From NCBI RefSeq assembly GCF_004216715.1, contig NZ_SGXG01000001.1, forward strand, positions 1,054,001 to 1,118,000: DNA of 64,000 nt, given 5' to 3'. Position numbers and translations under genes: made by a program. Shown here piece by piece: positions 27,395-35,932 of this stretch (positions within the stretch are counted from its first letter, which is position 1; each line of letters opens with the position of its first letter). The DNA is from Cecembia calidifontis (GTDB lineage: Bacteria; Bacteroidota; Bacteroidia; Cytophagales; Cyclobacteriaceae). The notes below the pieces were generated by a model, which saw nothing but the letters and a program-made list of their open reading frames with translations, had not been told where the DNA came from and ran no database searches.

Positions 27395-30099
27395 TGGAAT
27401 TACAATTAGAGAGTTTAAAATATCAGGACATTGCCGTTCAATCGGTGGTGAAAGTCTTTGACGGAACGGAGAAAAACACTTTTGACAATGCTTGCATTGA
27501 AGGCATCCGCTCCAATGTTTGCAAACTGACAGCAGAACAAATAAAAGAAAACATCAAAGGCGTTTTGACTGAAAACGGAATTGACGAAGAAACCGCCAAA
27601 CTTTCAACAGACAACGACCTTTGTATTGAAATGGAAACAGGAACGGGAAAGACACTCGTTTACATCAAAACCATTTATGAACTTTATAAACATTACGGAT
27701 TTACCAAGTTCATCATTTTAGTTCCTTCAGTTGCCATCCGACAAGGTGTTTTGAGTGCGTTTAAAATTTTTGACAAGCAACTTGAAAACATTTATGGTTT
27801 CACTCCCAAAGCATTTGAGTATGACAGTAAACGACTGAATAAAGTAACCAACTTTATTGAAGAACAGCATCCGCAAGTAATGGTAATGACACTTGCTTCG
27901 TTCAACTCGGAGGACAAAATTTTAAATCAGGCACAAAGAGAAGATTTGTTTGCAAACATTCCTTTCATTGATGCAATCGGCAAGACAAACCCGATTATTA
28001 TAATGGACGAGCCACAGGAAGGAATGGATACGGAAAACTCCATTAAACAAATCGCCAAACTCAATCCATTATACAAACTTCGTTATTCGGCTACACATAA
28101 GGTTTTGAAAAACTTGGTTTACCGCTTAACTCCTTACGATAGTTACAAGCAAGGTTTGGTAAAGAAAATTGAAGTCTTGACCGTAACCGAAAAAAATGAT
28201 GAAGCCACTATAAAAATTGAACTCTCCCAAACACAAAACGGAAAAGGCGACCCAAAAGCCAAACTGAAAGCGTGGAAAATGAAAGGTGGAAAATATGTGT
28301 TTGAAGAAACCAACTGGTTAAAAGTTGGCGACAACTTGGGAGAGAAAACAAATAACCCAAGTTATTTGAATTACAAAATTACCCGTATCAACAAAAGTTT
28401 AAAGACTGGAAAATGGTCTGTTGAATTTTCAAATGGTGCAGTCTTAGAAGAAAAACAATCATCAGGAAACTTACAAAGCATTTGGGCTTTACAATTGGAA
28501 TGGCTTATCCGCAGACATTTTCAAAAAACACAAAAATTTGCGGAGCAAGGTATAAAATGCCTTTCTCTCATTTTCATTGATAAAGTAGCTAACTACATTG
28601 GCGAAACGCCAATCATTAAAGAACTTTTCATTGAAAAATATAAACTGGTTTATGCTGAAATGAACGAAGGTAAACAGCCAACAGACGAACACATCAACCA
28701 AATTCAGGGATATTATTTTGCTCAAAAAGCAAGCGGAGAATTTGCCGACAATGAAGGAGGACAAAAAGAGCAAAAGAAAATCTACGAATTGATTTTAAAA
28801 GGTAAGGAAGAACTTTTAACCATTACAAACCCTGTTCAGTTCATTTTTTCTCACTCTGCATTGGGTGTTGGTTGGGACAATCCGAATGTTTTCAATATCG
28901 CAACACTCAACACAGCTTATTCAGAAATCCGTAAACGTCAGGAAATTGGTAGAGGTTTGAGAATTTGTGTAAATCAAGACGGACACAGAATTTATGATGC
29001 TTTAAATGTAGAAGATACGGAACGCATCAATCAGCTAACAGTTATTCCAAACGAAACTTACGAAACATTTGTAACTCAGTATCAGGAAGAAATTAAAGAA
29101 GTTTACGGAACAACCAAAGCAGGTGCAGGGCTAACACATACACACAAAGGAAAACCGCAAAATGAAGTTCATTTTAAACGCAACACAAATGAGCCGATTG
29201 ATGCAGCTTTCAAACGCTTTTGGAAATCATTAGCCAAGAAAACGGATTATCTCATTTCGTTCAATGAAGAAAATCTCATTGAAAAATCAAAAGAGGAAAT
29301 CAACAAAATAAATATTGCCGATTATGTGGCAGAAGTGAGCAGCCGTTCTATTGGCGAAATTACAGAAGAAGGAATAAAAGATGATTTTGGTGGAACTGAA
29401 ACTTATGCTTTGAAAGCCTACTTCACGCCATTGGATTTGGTGGAAGAACTAAGCGAGAACACAGGGTTAAGTTATAGAACGCTTTTTAAAATAGTGGAAG
29501 GAATTACCAATCACGAACATTTTGTAAAAAATCCACCGCAATTTATTCACCAGGCGGCAGCTATTATTCGCAACATTGAATTGGACGAAATGATAAGAGG
29601 ACTTGACTATCATTTGACTGGTGAAGAATTTCCATTCTCCTTTGATGATTTTGTAAAAAATATTGCACCACAGGCGTATGTGGAAACGCCCAAAAGAGGC
29701 GTGTTTGATAAAATGCTCGTGGATAGTGATGTAGAAAGATGGTTTGCTAAAACAGCCGACCTTGATGATGAAATAATTTGTTTCCTCAAACTTCCGAGCT
29801 ATTACAAAATAAAAACACCAATTGGCGAATATGAGCCCGACTTCGGTTTGGTAATGAAACGCAAGAGTTTGAAAACTGGAAGTGAAAGCGAGTATTATTT
29901 TGTAATTGAAACCAAAGGAACAAACGACATCAACGATAAAAAGTCGTTGACCGAAAGTGAAGTTTACCGTATTAAATGTGCAATGAAACACTTTGAAGCC
30001 TTGGGCGTGGAAGTGCATTACAAAGCACCGGTAAAAGAATACAGCTACTTTAAAACAGAAGCTACCAAAACGATTAATTCAATAATTGAACAAGCATAA
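27394..30099 (+). CDS. res: Type III restriction enzyme, Res subunit
   Basis: This 901-residue SF2 helicase-nuclease has Walker A ETGTGKT (81-87), a motif II of DEPQ (205-208), SATH (about 232), and motif VI QEIGRGLRI (about 515). The C-terminal PD-(D/E)xK nuclease is marked by EPDFGLV (about 813) and ETKG (about 838). With Mod it forms the complex that cleaves DNA after ATP-driven communication between two sites. DEPQ in place of the usual DEAD/DEPH-like box is noted. It overlaps the XRE stop by one base and is followed at four bases by mod. Confidence 0.93.
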   Translation: MELQLESLKYQDIAVQSVVKVFDGTEKNTFDNACIEGIRSNVCKLTAEQIKENIKGVLTENGIDEETAKLSTDNDLCIEMETGTGKTLVYIKTIYELYKHYGFTKFIILVPSVAIRQGVLSAFKIFDKQLENIYGFTPKAFEYDSKRLNKVTNFIEEQHPQVMVMTLASFNSEDKILNQAQREDLFANIPFIDAIGKTNPIIIMDEPQEGMDTENSIKQIAKLNPLYKLRYSATHKVLKNLVYRLTPYDSYKQGLVKKIEVLTVTEKNDEATIKIELSQTQNGKGDPKAKLKAWKMKGGKYVFEETNWLKVGDNLGEKTNNPSYLNYKITRINKSLKTGKWSVEFSNGAVLEEKQSSGNLQSIWALQLEWLIRRHFQKTQKFAEQGIKCLSLIFIDKVANYIGETPIIKELFIEKYKLVYAEMNEGKQPTDEHINQIQGYYFAQKASGEFADNEGGQKEQKKIYELILKGKEELLTITNPVQFIFSHSALGVGWDNPNVFNIATLNTAYSEIRKRQEIGRGLRICVNQDGHRIYDALNVEDTERINQLTVIPNETYETFVTQYQEEIKEVYGTTKAGAGLTHTHKGKPQNEVHFKRNTNEPIDAAFKRFWKSLAKKTDYLISFNEENLIEKSKEEINKINIADYVAEVSSRSIGEITEEGIKDDFGGTETYALKAYFTPLDLVEELSENTGLSYRTLFKIVEGITNHEHFVKNPPQFIHQAAAIIRNIELDEMIRGLDYHLTGEEFPFSFDDFVKNIAPQAYVETPKRGVFDKMLVDSDVERWFAKTADLDDEIICFLKLPSYYKIKTPIGEYEPDFGLVMKRKSLKTGSESEYYFVIETKGTNDINDKKSLTESEVYRIKCAMKHFEALGVEVHYKAPVKEYSYFKTEATKTINSIIEQA

Positions 30100-30103
30100 A
30101 GAA

Positions 30104-31987
30104 ATGGAAAACATTAACGATTATATGCCATTGAGCAACGACTGGAACAAAGAGCGTTTGGAAACTTTGAAAAAAATGTTTCCCGACCTTTTTACAAATG
30201 AAGGAAAGTTGAATATCAATGAACTAAAAAAAGTAGTTGACCCCGAAAGCGTAAGCGAAACGGAGCGCTACGAATTTCGTTGGTTTGGGAAAAGTGCAGC
30301 CAAACGCAAAGCATTTTCGCCAAGCAATGCCACATTAATTTTTGACGAGAAAAGAAGTGTAAACGCAACAGAAACAGACAACTTAATTATTGAAGGTGAA
30401 AATTTGGAAGTGCTGAAATTGTTAAGCACTGCATACAGAGAAAAAGTTAAGTGCATTTACATTGACCCGCCTTACAACACTGGAAAGGACTTTGTTTATT
30501 CTGACAATTATTCGCAAGACAAAAAAGCCTATTGGGAAGATGCAGGCGTAATCGAAGAAGGATTAAAAATTGACACCAACACCGAAACAGACGGAAGATA
30601 CCACAGCAACTGGCTGAATATGATGTATAGCCGTTTGCTAATTGCAAGGCAACTTTTACGTGAGGATGGAGTGATTTTTATTTCCATTGATGATAACGAG
30701 GTTCATCATTTGAGAAAACTATGTGATGAAGTTTTTGGAGAGGACAATTTTATCTGTGAATTGGTAAGAAGGAGAAGAAAAACACAAGCCAATTTAGCAA
30801 CACACATAGCACCAGTTCACGAATATGTTGTTGTTTATGCAAAAAGTAAAGAAAATCTCGTAATAAACAAATTACCCTATACTCAGGAATTTATTAATCA
30901 ATCTTTTTCAAATCCTGATAATGATCCAAGAGGAGTTTATCAAACAGGACCTCTTGCAAGGCCAGAGAGCTCAACTAACCCTGAATGGGAATTGACACTA
31001 CCAAATGGTAGAAAAATTACTGCACGATGGAGTTGCTCGCCTGAAACTTATGAAAGATATATAGCGGAGAATAGACTTGTTGTTCCGAGAAATGGTGAAG
31101 GTATGCCACGTATTAAAATCTTTCTTTCCGAATTAGAAGGACAATTACCCAATACTTGGCTCGATGATGTTGCTAGTAATGACGAAGCGTCTACTGAAAT
31201 TGAAAATATTTTAGGTTCACTTTCTATTTTCACTTTTCCAAAACCAACAGGATTAATAAAAAGAATAGCACAGCTTGGAATGGGAAAAGATGATATTATT
31301 CTTGATTTCTTTGGCGGTTCAGGAACAACAGCCCACGCAATTACAGAGTTAAACAAAGAGGATGAAGGCAATAGAAAATACATACTAGTTCAGATACCTG
31401 AAGCTACCGACCCTAAAAGCGAAGCATTTAAAGCAGGTTACAAAAAGATAAGTGACATTACCATTGAACGCAACAAACGAGTTGTAGAGCGAATCATAGA
31501 AGAAAAGAAAAAAGAGCAGCCCGATTTATTTACCAACGGACACAAAGAAGATGCTATAAAAGGTTTGGGCTTTAAGGTTTTCAAATTAGTAAAATCAAAC
31601 TTCCCAAGAGTAGAGTGGGCTCCCGACCCTGAAAAAACAACCGAAGAAAATATTGAGTTGCTGAAAAAATATATCAGAGACAAAGAAGCACAACTCATTA
31701 CCGCTTTCAACCGTGATGAATTAGTTACCGAAATTTTAATCAAAAATGGTTTCACACTCAATTACACTTTAACCAAGCAAGAGGAGTTTAAGAAAAATGA
31801 AATCTTCTTTGCCACAGACGGAGAAAAAGAAACCTTGATTTGCTTAGACATTTCCATTGATATGGCAACGGTGGAGCATTTCAAAAAACACAACACTCAA
31901 AAATTCATTTGCCTTGAACGTGCTTTAGACACCACCAAAAAATGGAACTTGAAGCATTATTTAGGCGATAAGTTTAATGCGTTTTAA
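30104..31987 (+). CDS. mod: Type III modification methyltransferase, Mod subunit
   Basis: This protein of about 627 residues is a beta-class N6-adenine methyltransferase: the catalytic DPPYNTG (about 120) comes before the SAM-binding FFGGSGTT (about 402), with a target-recognition region between. It methylates one strand of an asymmetric site and gives the Res-Mod complex its specificity. ATG 30104 (MENINDYMPL) is preferred over an upstream reading that overlaps res. Res being upstream of Mod is the reverse of the commoner mod-res order. The stop is four bases before tcmP. Confidence 0.93.
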   Translation: MENINDYMPLSNDWNKERLETLKKMFPDLFTNEGKLNINELKKVVDPESVSETERYEFRWFGKSAAKRKAFSPSNATLIFDEKRSVNATETDNLIIEGENLEVLKLLSTAYREKVKCIYIDPPYNTGKDFVYSDNYSQDKKAYWEDAGVIEEGLKIDTNTETDGRYHSNWLNMMYSRLLIARQLLREDGVIFISIDDNEVHHLRKLCDEVFGEDNFICELVRRRRKTQANLATHIAPVHEYVVVYAKSKENLVINKLPYTQEFINQSFSNPDNDPRGVYQTGPLARPESSTNPEWELTLPNGRKITARWSCSPETYERYIAENRLVVPRNGEGMPRIKIFLSELEGQLPNTWLDDVASNDEASTEIENILGSLSIFTFPKPTGLIKRIAQLGMGKDDIILDFFGGSGTTAHAITELNKEDEGNRKYILVQIPEATDPKSEAFKAGYKKISDITIERNKRVVERIIEEKKKEQPDLFTNGHKEDAIKGLGFKVFKLVKSNFPRVEWAPDPEKTTEENIELLKKYIRDKEAQLITAFNRDELVTEILIKNGFTLNYTLTKQEEFKKNEIFFATDGEKETLICLDISIDMATVEHFKKHNTQKFICLERALDTTKKWNLKHYLGDKFNAF

Positions 31988-31990
31988 AGT

Positions 31991-32827
31991 ATGAACAACT
32001 TCGGAGGCGATTGGACAAAAATAAAAATCGAAATACTCGTAGAGTATGCGAAAGCTTATCTATCAATTATGAAAAACCGAAGGTTTTTTAAATTGATGTA
32101 TTTTGATGGCTTTGCTGGCTCTGGTTTTATAGTCAAGGACAATAAAATTGAAATTGATGTTACTGTAGGTGCAGCAAGGCGTATTATTGAAATTGATGAA
32201 CCTCGCCCATTCGACACATACTATTTCGTGGAAAAAGACCCGAAGAATTTTAAGCTTTTAGAAAGCAATACCAAAGAAGATTTTCCGAAAAAGAACATTC
32301 ATACAGTTCCCGAAGATTGTAATAAAAAGTTGCTTGATATGGCAAATTTTTTAAGAAATCCCAAAAATAAAAATTATCGAACCCTTGCTTACATTGACCC
32401 TTGTGGTATGCAAGTAGAATGGCGTTCAATTGAATGTTTGCGAGACTTACCAATAGATATGTGGGTATTAGTTCCAACAGGCTTAGGTGTAAATAGATTA
32501 TTAAAAAAGAACGGACAAATTTCTGATGCTTGGTTGGAGCGTCTTGAAATGTTTCTTGGGCTTACAAGAGATGAAGTTGAAAAGTATTTTTACAAAAAAA
32601 TTGACACCCTTTTTCCTGATATAACATTTGTTCAGAAAGAAGAAGACGCAATAGAAAAATCAGCAAAATTGTATCAGAAAAGATTGAAGGACGTTTTTAA
32701 ATATGTTTCAAAACCATATGAACTAAAAAATACCACAAATTCCGTAATGTATCATCTATACCTCGCAACAAATAACGAAAGTGGAGTAAAAATCGCTAAT
32801 GATATTGTAAAAAAATACAACAGTTAA
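31991..32827 (+). CDS. tcmP: Three-Cys-motif partner protein TcmP
   Basis: The 278 residues match the TcmP family as I know it: N-terminal FGGDWTKIKIEIL, then FDGFAGSGF (38-46) and YIDPCGMQVEW (about 134-144). These look like the glycine loop and the DPxx motif of a Rossmann methyltransferase, though the activity of the family is not established. TcmP genes usually sit beside a three-cysteine Gp37/DUF5131 gene, as here (two bases downstream). Their position inside a type III RM operon suggests they modify DNA, RNA or protein as part of defence. That role is inferred. Confidence 0.88.
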   Translation: MNNFGGDWTKIKIEILVEYAKAYLSIMKNRRFFKLMYFDGFAGSGFIVKDNKIEIDVTVGAARRIIEIDEPRPFDTYYFVEKDPKNFKLLESNTKEDFPKKNIHTVPEDCNKKLLDMANFLRNPKNKNYRTLAYIDPCGMQVEWRSIECLRDLPIDMWVLVPTGLGVNRLLKKNGQISDAWLERLEMFLGLTRDEVEKYFYKKIDTLFPDITFVQKEEDAIEKSAKLYQKRLKDVFKYVSKPYELKNTTNSVMYHLYLATNNESGVKIANDIVKKYNS

Positions 32828-32829
32828 AA

Positions 32830-33564
32830 ATGGCACAATCAAGCATAGAATGGACTGAAATGACTTGGAACCCAACAACGGGTTGCACCAAAATTTCTGC
32901 TGGTTGTAAATTCTGTTATGCGGAAATCATGACCTGTAGATTAAAAGCAATGGGTCAGGAAAAATACAAGCACGGATTTAAAGTAGTAAAAACACATCCT
33001 GAAACATTGTCTATTCCTTACACTTGGAAATCGCCTAAAGTTGTTTTTGTAAATTCAATGAGCGACCTATTTCATAAAGACGTTCCCGTTGATTTTATAA
33101 AAGATGTTTTCAAAGTAATGAATGATAATCCACAACACGTTTTTCAGGTTTTAACAAAAAGAGCGGAGCGATTATTTGAACTACACAAAGAACTAAAATG
33201 GACACACAATATTTGGATGGGTGTTTCAGTAGAGAATGACAAAGTAGTTGACCGTATAAACTTTTTGAGAAAGACAAAAGCGAAAGTTAAGTTTTTATCA
33301 CTTGAACCGCTTATTGGAGCATTACCAAACCTTAACCTAAAAAAAATTGACTGGGTAATTGTTGGTGGTGAAAGTGGACACCGACCAAGACCTATGAACC
33401 CTGACTGGGTTTTAGACATACAGGAACAATGCGAAAAAGCAGACGTAGCATTTTTCTTTAAACAATGGGGCGGACGAAATAAAAAGGCAGCAGGACGACT
33501 TTTAAACGGACGGACTTATGACGAAATGCCTGAAATTATGGAAATAGAAAAAGGAGCAAGATAA
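32830..33564 (+). CDS. DUF5131 (phage Gp37/Gp68-like) three-cysteine protein
   Basis: This 244-residue protein has an N-terminal cysteine cluster (C19, C26, C29: C-x6-C-x2-C in GCTKISAGCKFCY) that resembles an iron-sulfur site of radical-SAM type. The family hallmark GGESGHRPRPM is near residue 179 and FFFKQWGG near the end. The biochemical role is unknown. The family occurs in phages and mobile elements, nearly always next to tcmP. It is the last gene of the operon. About 240 bases without a gene follow before attC-like site 10. Confidence 0.88.
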   Translation: MAQSSIEWTEMTWNPTTGCTKISAGCKFCYAEIMTCRLKAMGQEKYKHGFKVVKTHPETLSIPYTWKSPKVVFVNSMSDLFHKDVPVDFIKDVFKVMNDNPQHVFQVLTKRAERLFELHKELKWTHNIWMGVSVENDKVVDRINFLRKTKAKVKFLSLEPLIGALPNLNLKKIDWVIVGGESGHRPRPMNPDWVLDIQEQCEKADVAFFFKQWGGRNKKAAGRLLNGRTYDEMPEIMEIEKGAR

Positions 33565-33588
33565 TGGCAACGCACAGGTGTAAGCACA

Positions 33589-33632
33589 TTTGCAAACCGC
33601 TACAAGCCCACCCGCAGACCAAAGTTTGCAAA
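33589..33632. repeat. Inverted repeat at the right end of the defence cassette
   Basis: TTTGCAAAC (33589-33597) pairs with GTTTGCAAA (33624-33632). The CACA before it and AGAGC after it match the surroundings of the larger hairpin at 25125. It lies 25 bases after the DUF5131 stop. There is no T run after the second arm. Confidence 0.5.
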
Positions 33633-33805
33633 AGAGCTTCCACCTCTCCCACCCGAGAAAAATTATTTTTTAAAATTTCCTTCCCTTCAAAAATTTTTAA
33701 AACCGCCACCGAACAACCGACACATAAAGACCAAAACACTCACTGGACAATGACAGCGAAACCCTTATCAGACCTGACTTTCACGAAACGACAGACAGAA
33801 CGCCA

Positions 33806-33942
33806 GCTGGTAACAGCGGTTTTGCAAAAGTGGCGGTGCAGTGCTTCGTATGACAGTGAAGTGGTTAGTCAAAATTTAATGCTTCGATTGAAGTTTAGTG
33901 GTAAAAATCGCCACCTTCGCAAAGCCGCCAAACGTTACAGGC
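33806..33942 (+). repeat. attC-like site 10 (type III cassette to RM cassette 2)
   Basis: It runs from GCTGGTAAC to GTTACAGGC. The stem AGCGGTTTTGC/GCAAAGCCGCC and inner stem TGGCGG/CGCCA are the clearest in the window. The loop carries GTGCTTCGTATGACA and GTGGTAAAAATCG. The left core is the exact complement of the core at 24940 that opens the 8.9 kb defence cassette. Confidence 0.85.
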
Positions 33943-34076
33943 AAGCGTAGGACGACAGTGCTAATATCAAAGGCAACGACAAATCCTAAATTTCTGAAAT
34001 CATAAAAGCAATTTTTCTTATTGACTTTAGACCAAGCCCACCCACCACCCAAATTAACAAGAAAACTCACAGCTAT

Positions 34077-34119
34077 ACTTATAGTCCGTTGTACGATAAA
34101 CTACAAAGTTGAATCTTTG
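34077..34119 (+). promoter_or_regulatory. C-box-like operator and promoter of the controller gene
   Basis: ACTTATAGT (34077-34085) is a palindrome followed by CCGTTG and a looser ACGATAAACTA half, the layout of C-protein operators in RM systems. AATCTTTG (34112-34119) is one base from the Bacteroidota -7 consensus, with a TTG about 20 bases upstream at -33. Transcription would then begin at or next to the GTG at 34124, giving a nearly leaderless message, as known for several C genes. An identical copy is at 38817-38859. Confidence 0.5.
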
Positions 34120-34123
34120 CAAT

Positions 34124-34342
34124 GTGGACATAAGAGTAAAAATTGGACAACGTCTTCGAGAACTAAGAACCAAAAAAGGACTTAGTCAAGAAAAGTTTGC
34201 TTTTACTTGCGACCTTGATAGAACTTATATCGCAAGTATTGAACAGGGCAAAAGAAATGTATCTGTTGCCAATATTGAAAAAATTGCAACTGCGTTAGAT
34301 ATGTCCATTTACGAATTTTTTAAATCAGATTTATTCAAGTAA
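34124..34342 (+). CDS. RM controller-like XRE protein (copy 2 of the cassette)
   Basis: This protein of about 72 residues has an XRE-type helix-turn-helix (IGQRLRELRTKKGLSQEKFAF...DRTYIASIEQGKRNVSV), very like C proteins that delay restriction until methylation is established. GTG 34124 or TTG 34109 could be the start. The first is preferred because the promoter-like AATCTTTG overlaps the region after the TTG. It ends two bases before the endonuclease gene, so the two are co-transcribed. Confidence 0.85.
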   Translation: MDIRVKIGQRLRELRTKKGLSQEKFAFTCDLDRTYIASIEQGKRNVSVANIEKIATALDMSIYEFFKSDLFK

Positions 34343-34344
34343 CA

Positions 34345-35046
34345 ATGGACATCAAAGACTTTGAAAGAAAAATATTAAACGAACTTAAAGCAGTTGTAGA
34401 AACAATTCTTGACAAGAACCAAGAACCAAATATTTCTGCAAAATCAAGAGCAGGTGCAGAAATAAGTTCATTACTTGAAGAGCAGTTTGTAGCCGAAACA
34501 GCCAACCATCAGTATTTTAAAAAGTCTGTTGCCTCACCAGCAGGTGCAACCAAAAATCCTTGGGATGCAATGACTTATTTTAATATCAATGGACACGAAG
34601 AATTGATATGGATTGACTTTAAAGCAGTAAAAATTTCGAGTGCTGACAGCAATCCAGATATCGGAACACCAGACAAAATAATTGACCTTATATATAGTGG
34701 CTTCTTCTACTTGGCTTACGTTTTCGTTTACTATGAAGAAACTCAAAATGGATTGAAATTCGTAAAAAATGCTGACAGCGAATTTGTAAAAATCTATTTT
34801 CTGAAAGATATAAGTTCAACTTTCAGAAGAAACCCCAAAAATCAACTACAAGTAAATATTTCAGCAAAACCAGAAGAAAGAAGTAGAGAAGATTTTATAA
34901 ATGTTCTTTTTGAGAAAATTGAAGAAAGTCATAAAAGACAAATTGAAATTTCTACCAAAGCATTAGAAAAACTTGCAGAAGGAAATACAAAAGCAAAACT
35001 GATTGAAATAAATAAGCAATCTGAAGATAAAATCAAAAATCTTTGA
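34345..35046 (+). CDS. Type II restriction endonuclease (copy 2)
   Basis: This 233-residue protein probably has a PD-(D/E)xK nuclease core: Asp74 in NPWDAMTYF and DFK (91-93) in LIWIDFKAVK. I do not recognise the specificity. Its identity as the endonuclease rests on the controller gene upstream and the convergent methyltransferase, whose 3' end it overlaps by 14 bases. It is identical to 39085-39786. Here the companion methyltransferase is broken by IS1380, so the cell depends on the other copies for protection. Confidence 0.82.
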   Translation: MDIKDFERKILNELKAVVETILDKNQEPNISAKSRAGAEISSLLEEQFVAETANHQYFKKSVASPAGATKNPWDAMTYFNINGHEELIWIDFKAVKISSADSNPDIGTPDKIIDLIYSGFFYLAYVFVYYEETQNGLKFVKNADSEFVKIYFLKDISSTFRRNPKNQLQVNISAKPEERSREDFINVLFEKIEESHKRQIEISTKALEKLAEGNTKAKLIEINKQSEDKIKNL

Positions 35047-35932
35047 TACTTGTTAAAACAGTTTCAATTTCATCTCTTGTTAATCCATAATAGTTATTAA
35101 TTAAATCGTTCATCCTGACTGTTAATTCATTTTTGTTTGACGGACTTTCATAAAGTTTTTTCGTTAAATCAGTGAATTGTTTTTGCAAGGACTTGTTCAT
35201 TGGAATATAGATTGTTCCTAAATCAGAAATCTTTATTTGTGGCTGCTTACCTTGTGAAAAGCGAATTATATTCATTTGTTGAGCATAGTAAGTCACCAAA
35301 TCCGTATTTAACCAACCGCATAAAAAATAAAGAAAATCAATAGTTTCATCTGTATTATTTCTAAAAGAAAAAACATAAAGGCTATTGTTAGCAGAACTTT
35401 TATTCAAATCAAGAGTTGCAATTATTTCTTTTGCTGATTGGCGAATGTAAATTTTAGGATTTTCATAAATTGCTGTTTCACCCAAACCAATTCTTTTTTT
35501 ATTCTTTACCCCAGCCTTTTCTAATTCTTGCTTTAGTTTCTCATTTATTTCATCTTGCAAAGGCTTGTTGTAATAGAAATATTTAGAGAAGCTTAGTTCA
35601 CCGAACTTTTCCGATAACGCTTTAGAGCCTTGATAATAAGGGAATATAAGATTTTCATTTGTTTCAGGTTTATAACTGAAAGTAAATTTATCTTCCATAT
35701 CAAGCAACATTACACAAGTCCGTAAATTCTTATTAGGGAAAAGCTGTAAAATGGTTTTATCTTTCTTAGAATTAATCTTGTCAATTATATTTTTTGAAAC
35801 ACTACAGCCATTATATCTAAACTTGTACTCATCATCTTTATTAAACCAACTTGATTGTAAAACATCATACGATTTTTGTGTTTTCCAATCTATGATTTTC
35901 ACTCGATTATTTTTGTTGTTATTGTTTTTAGT

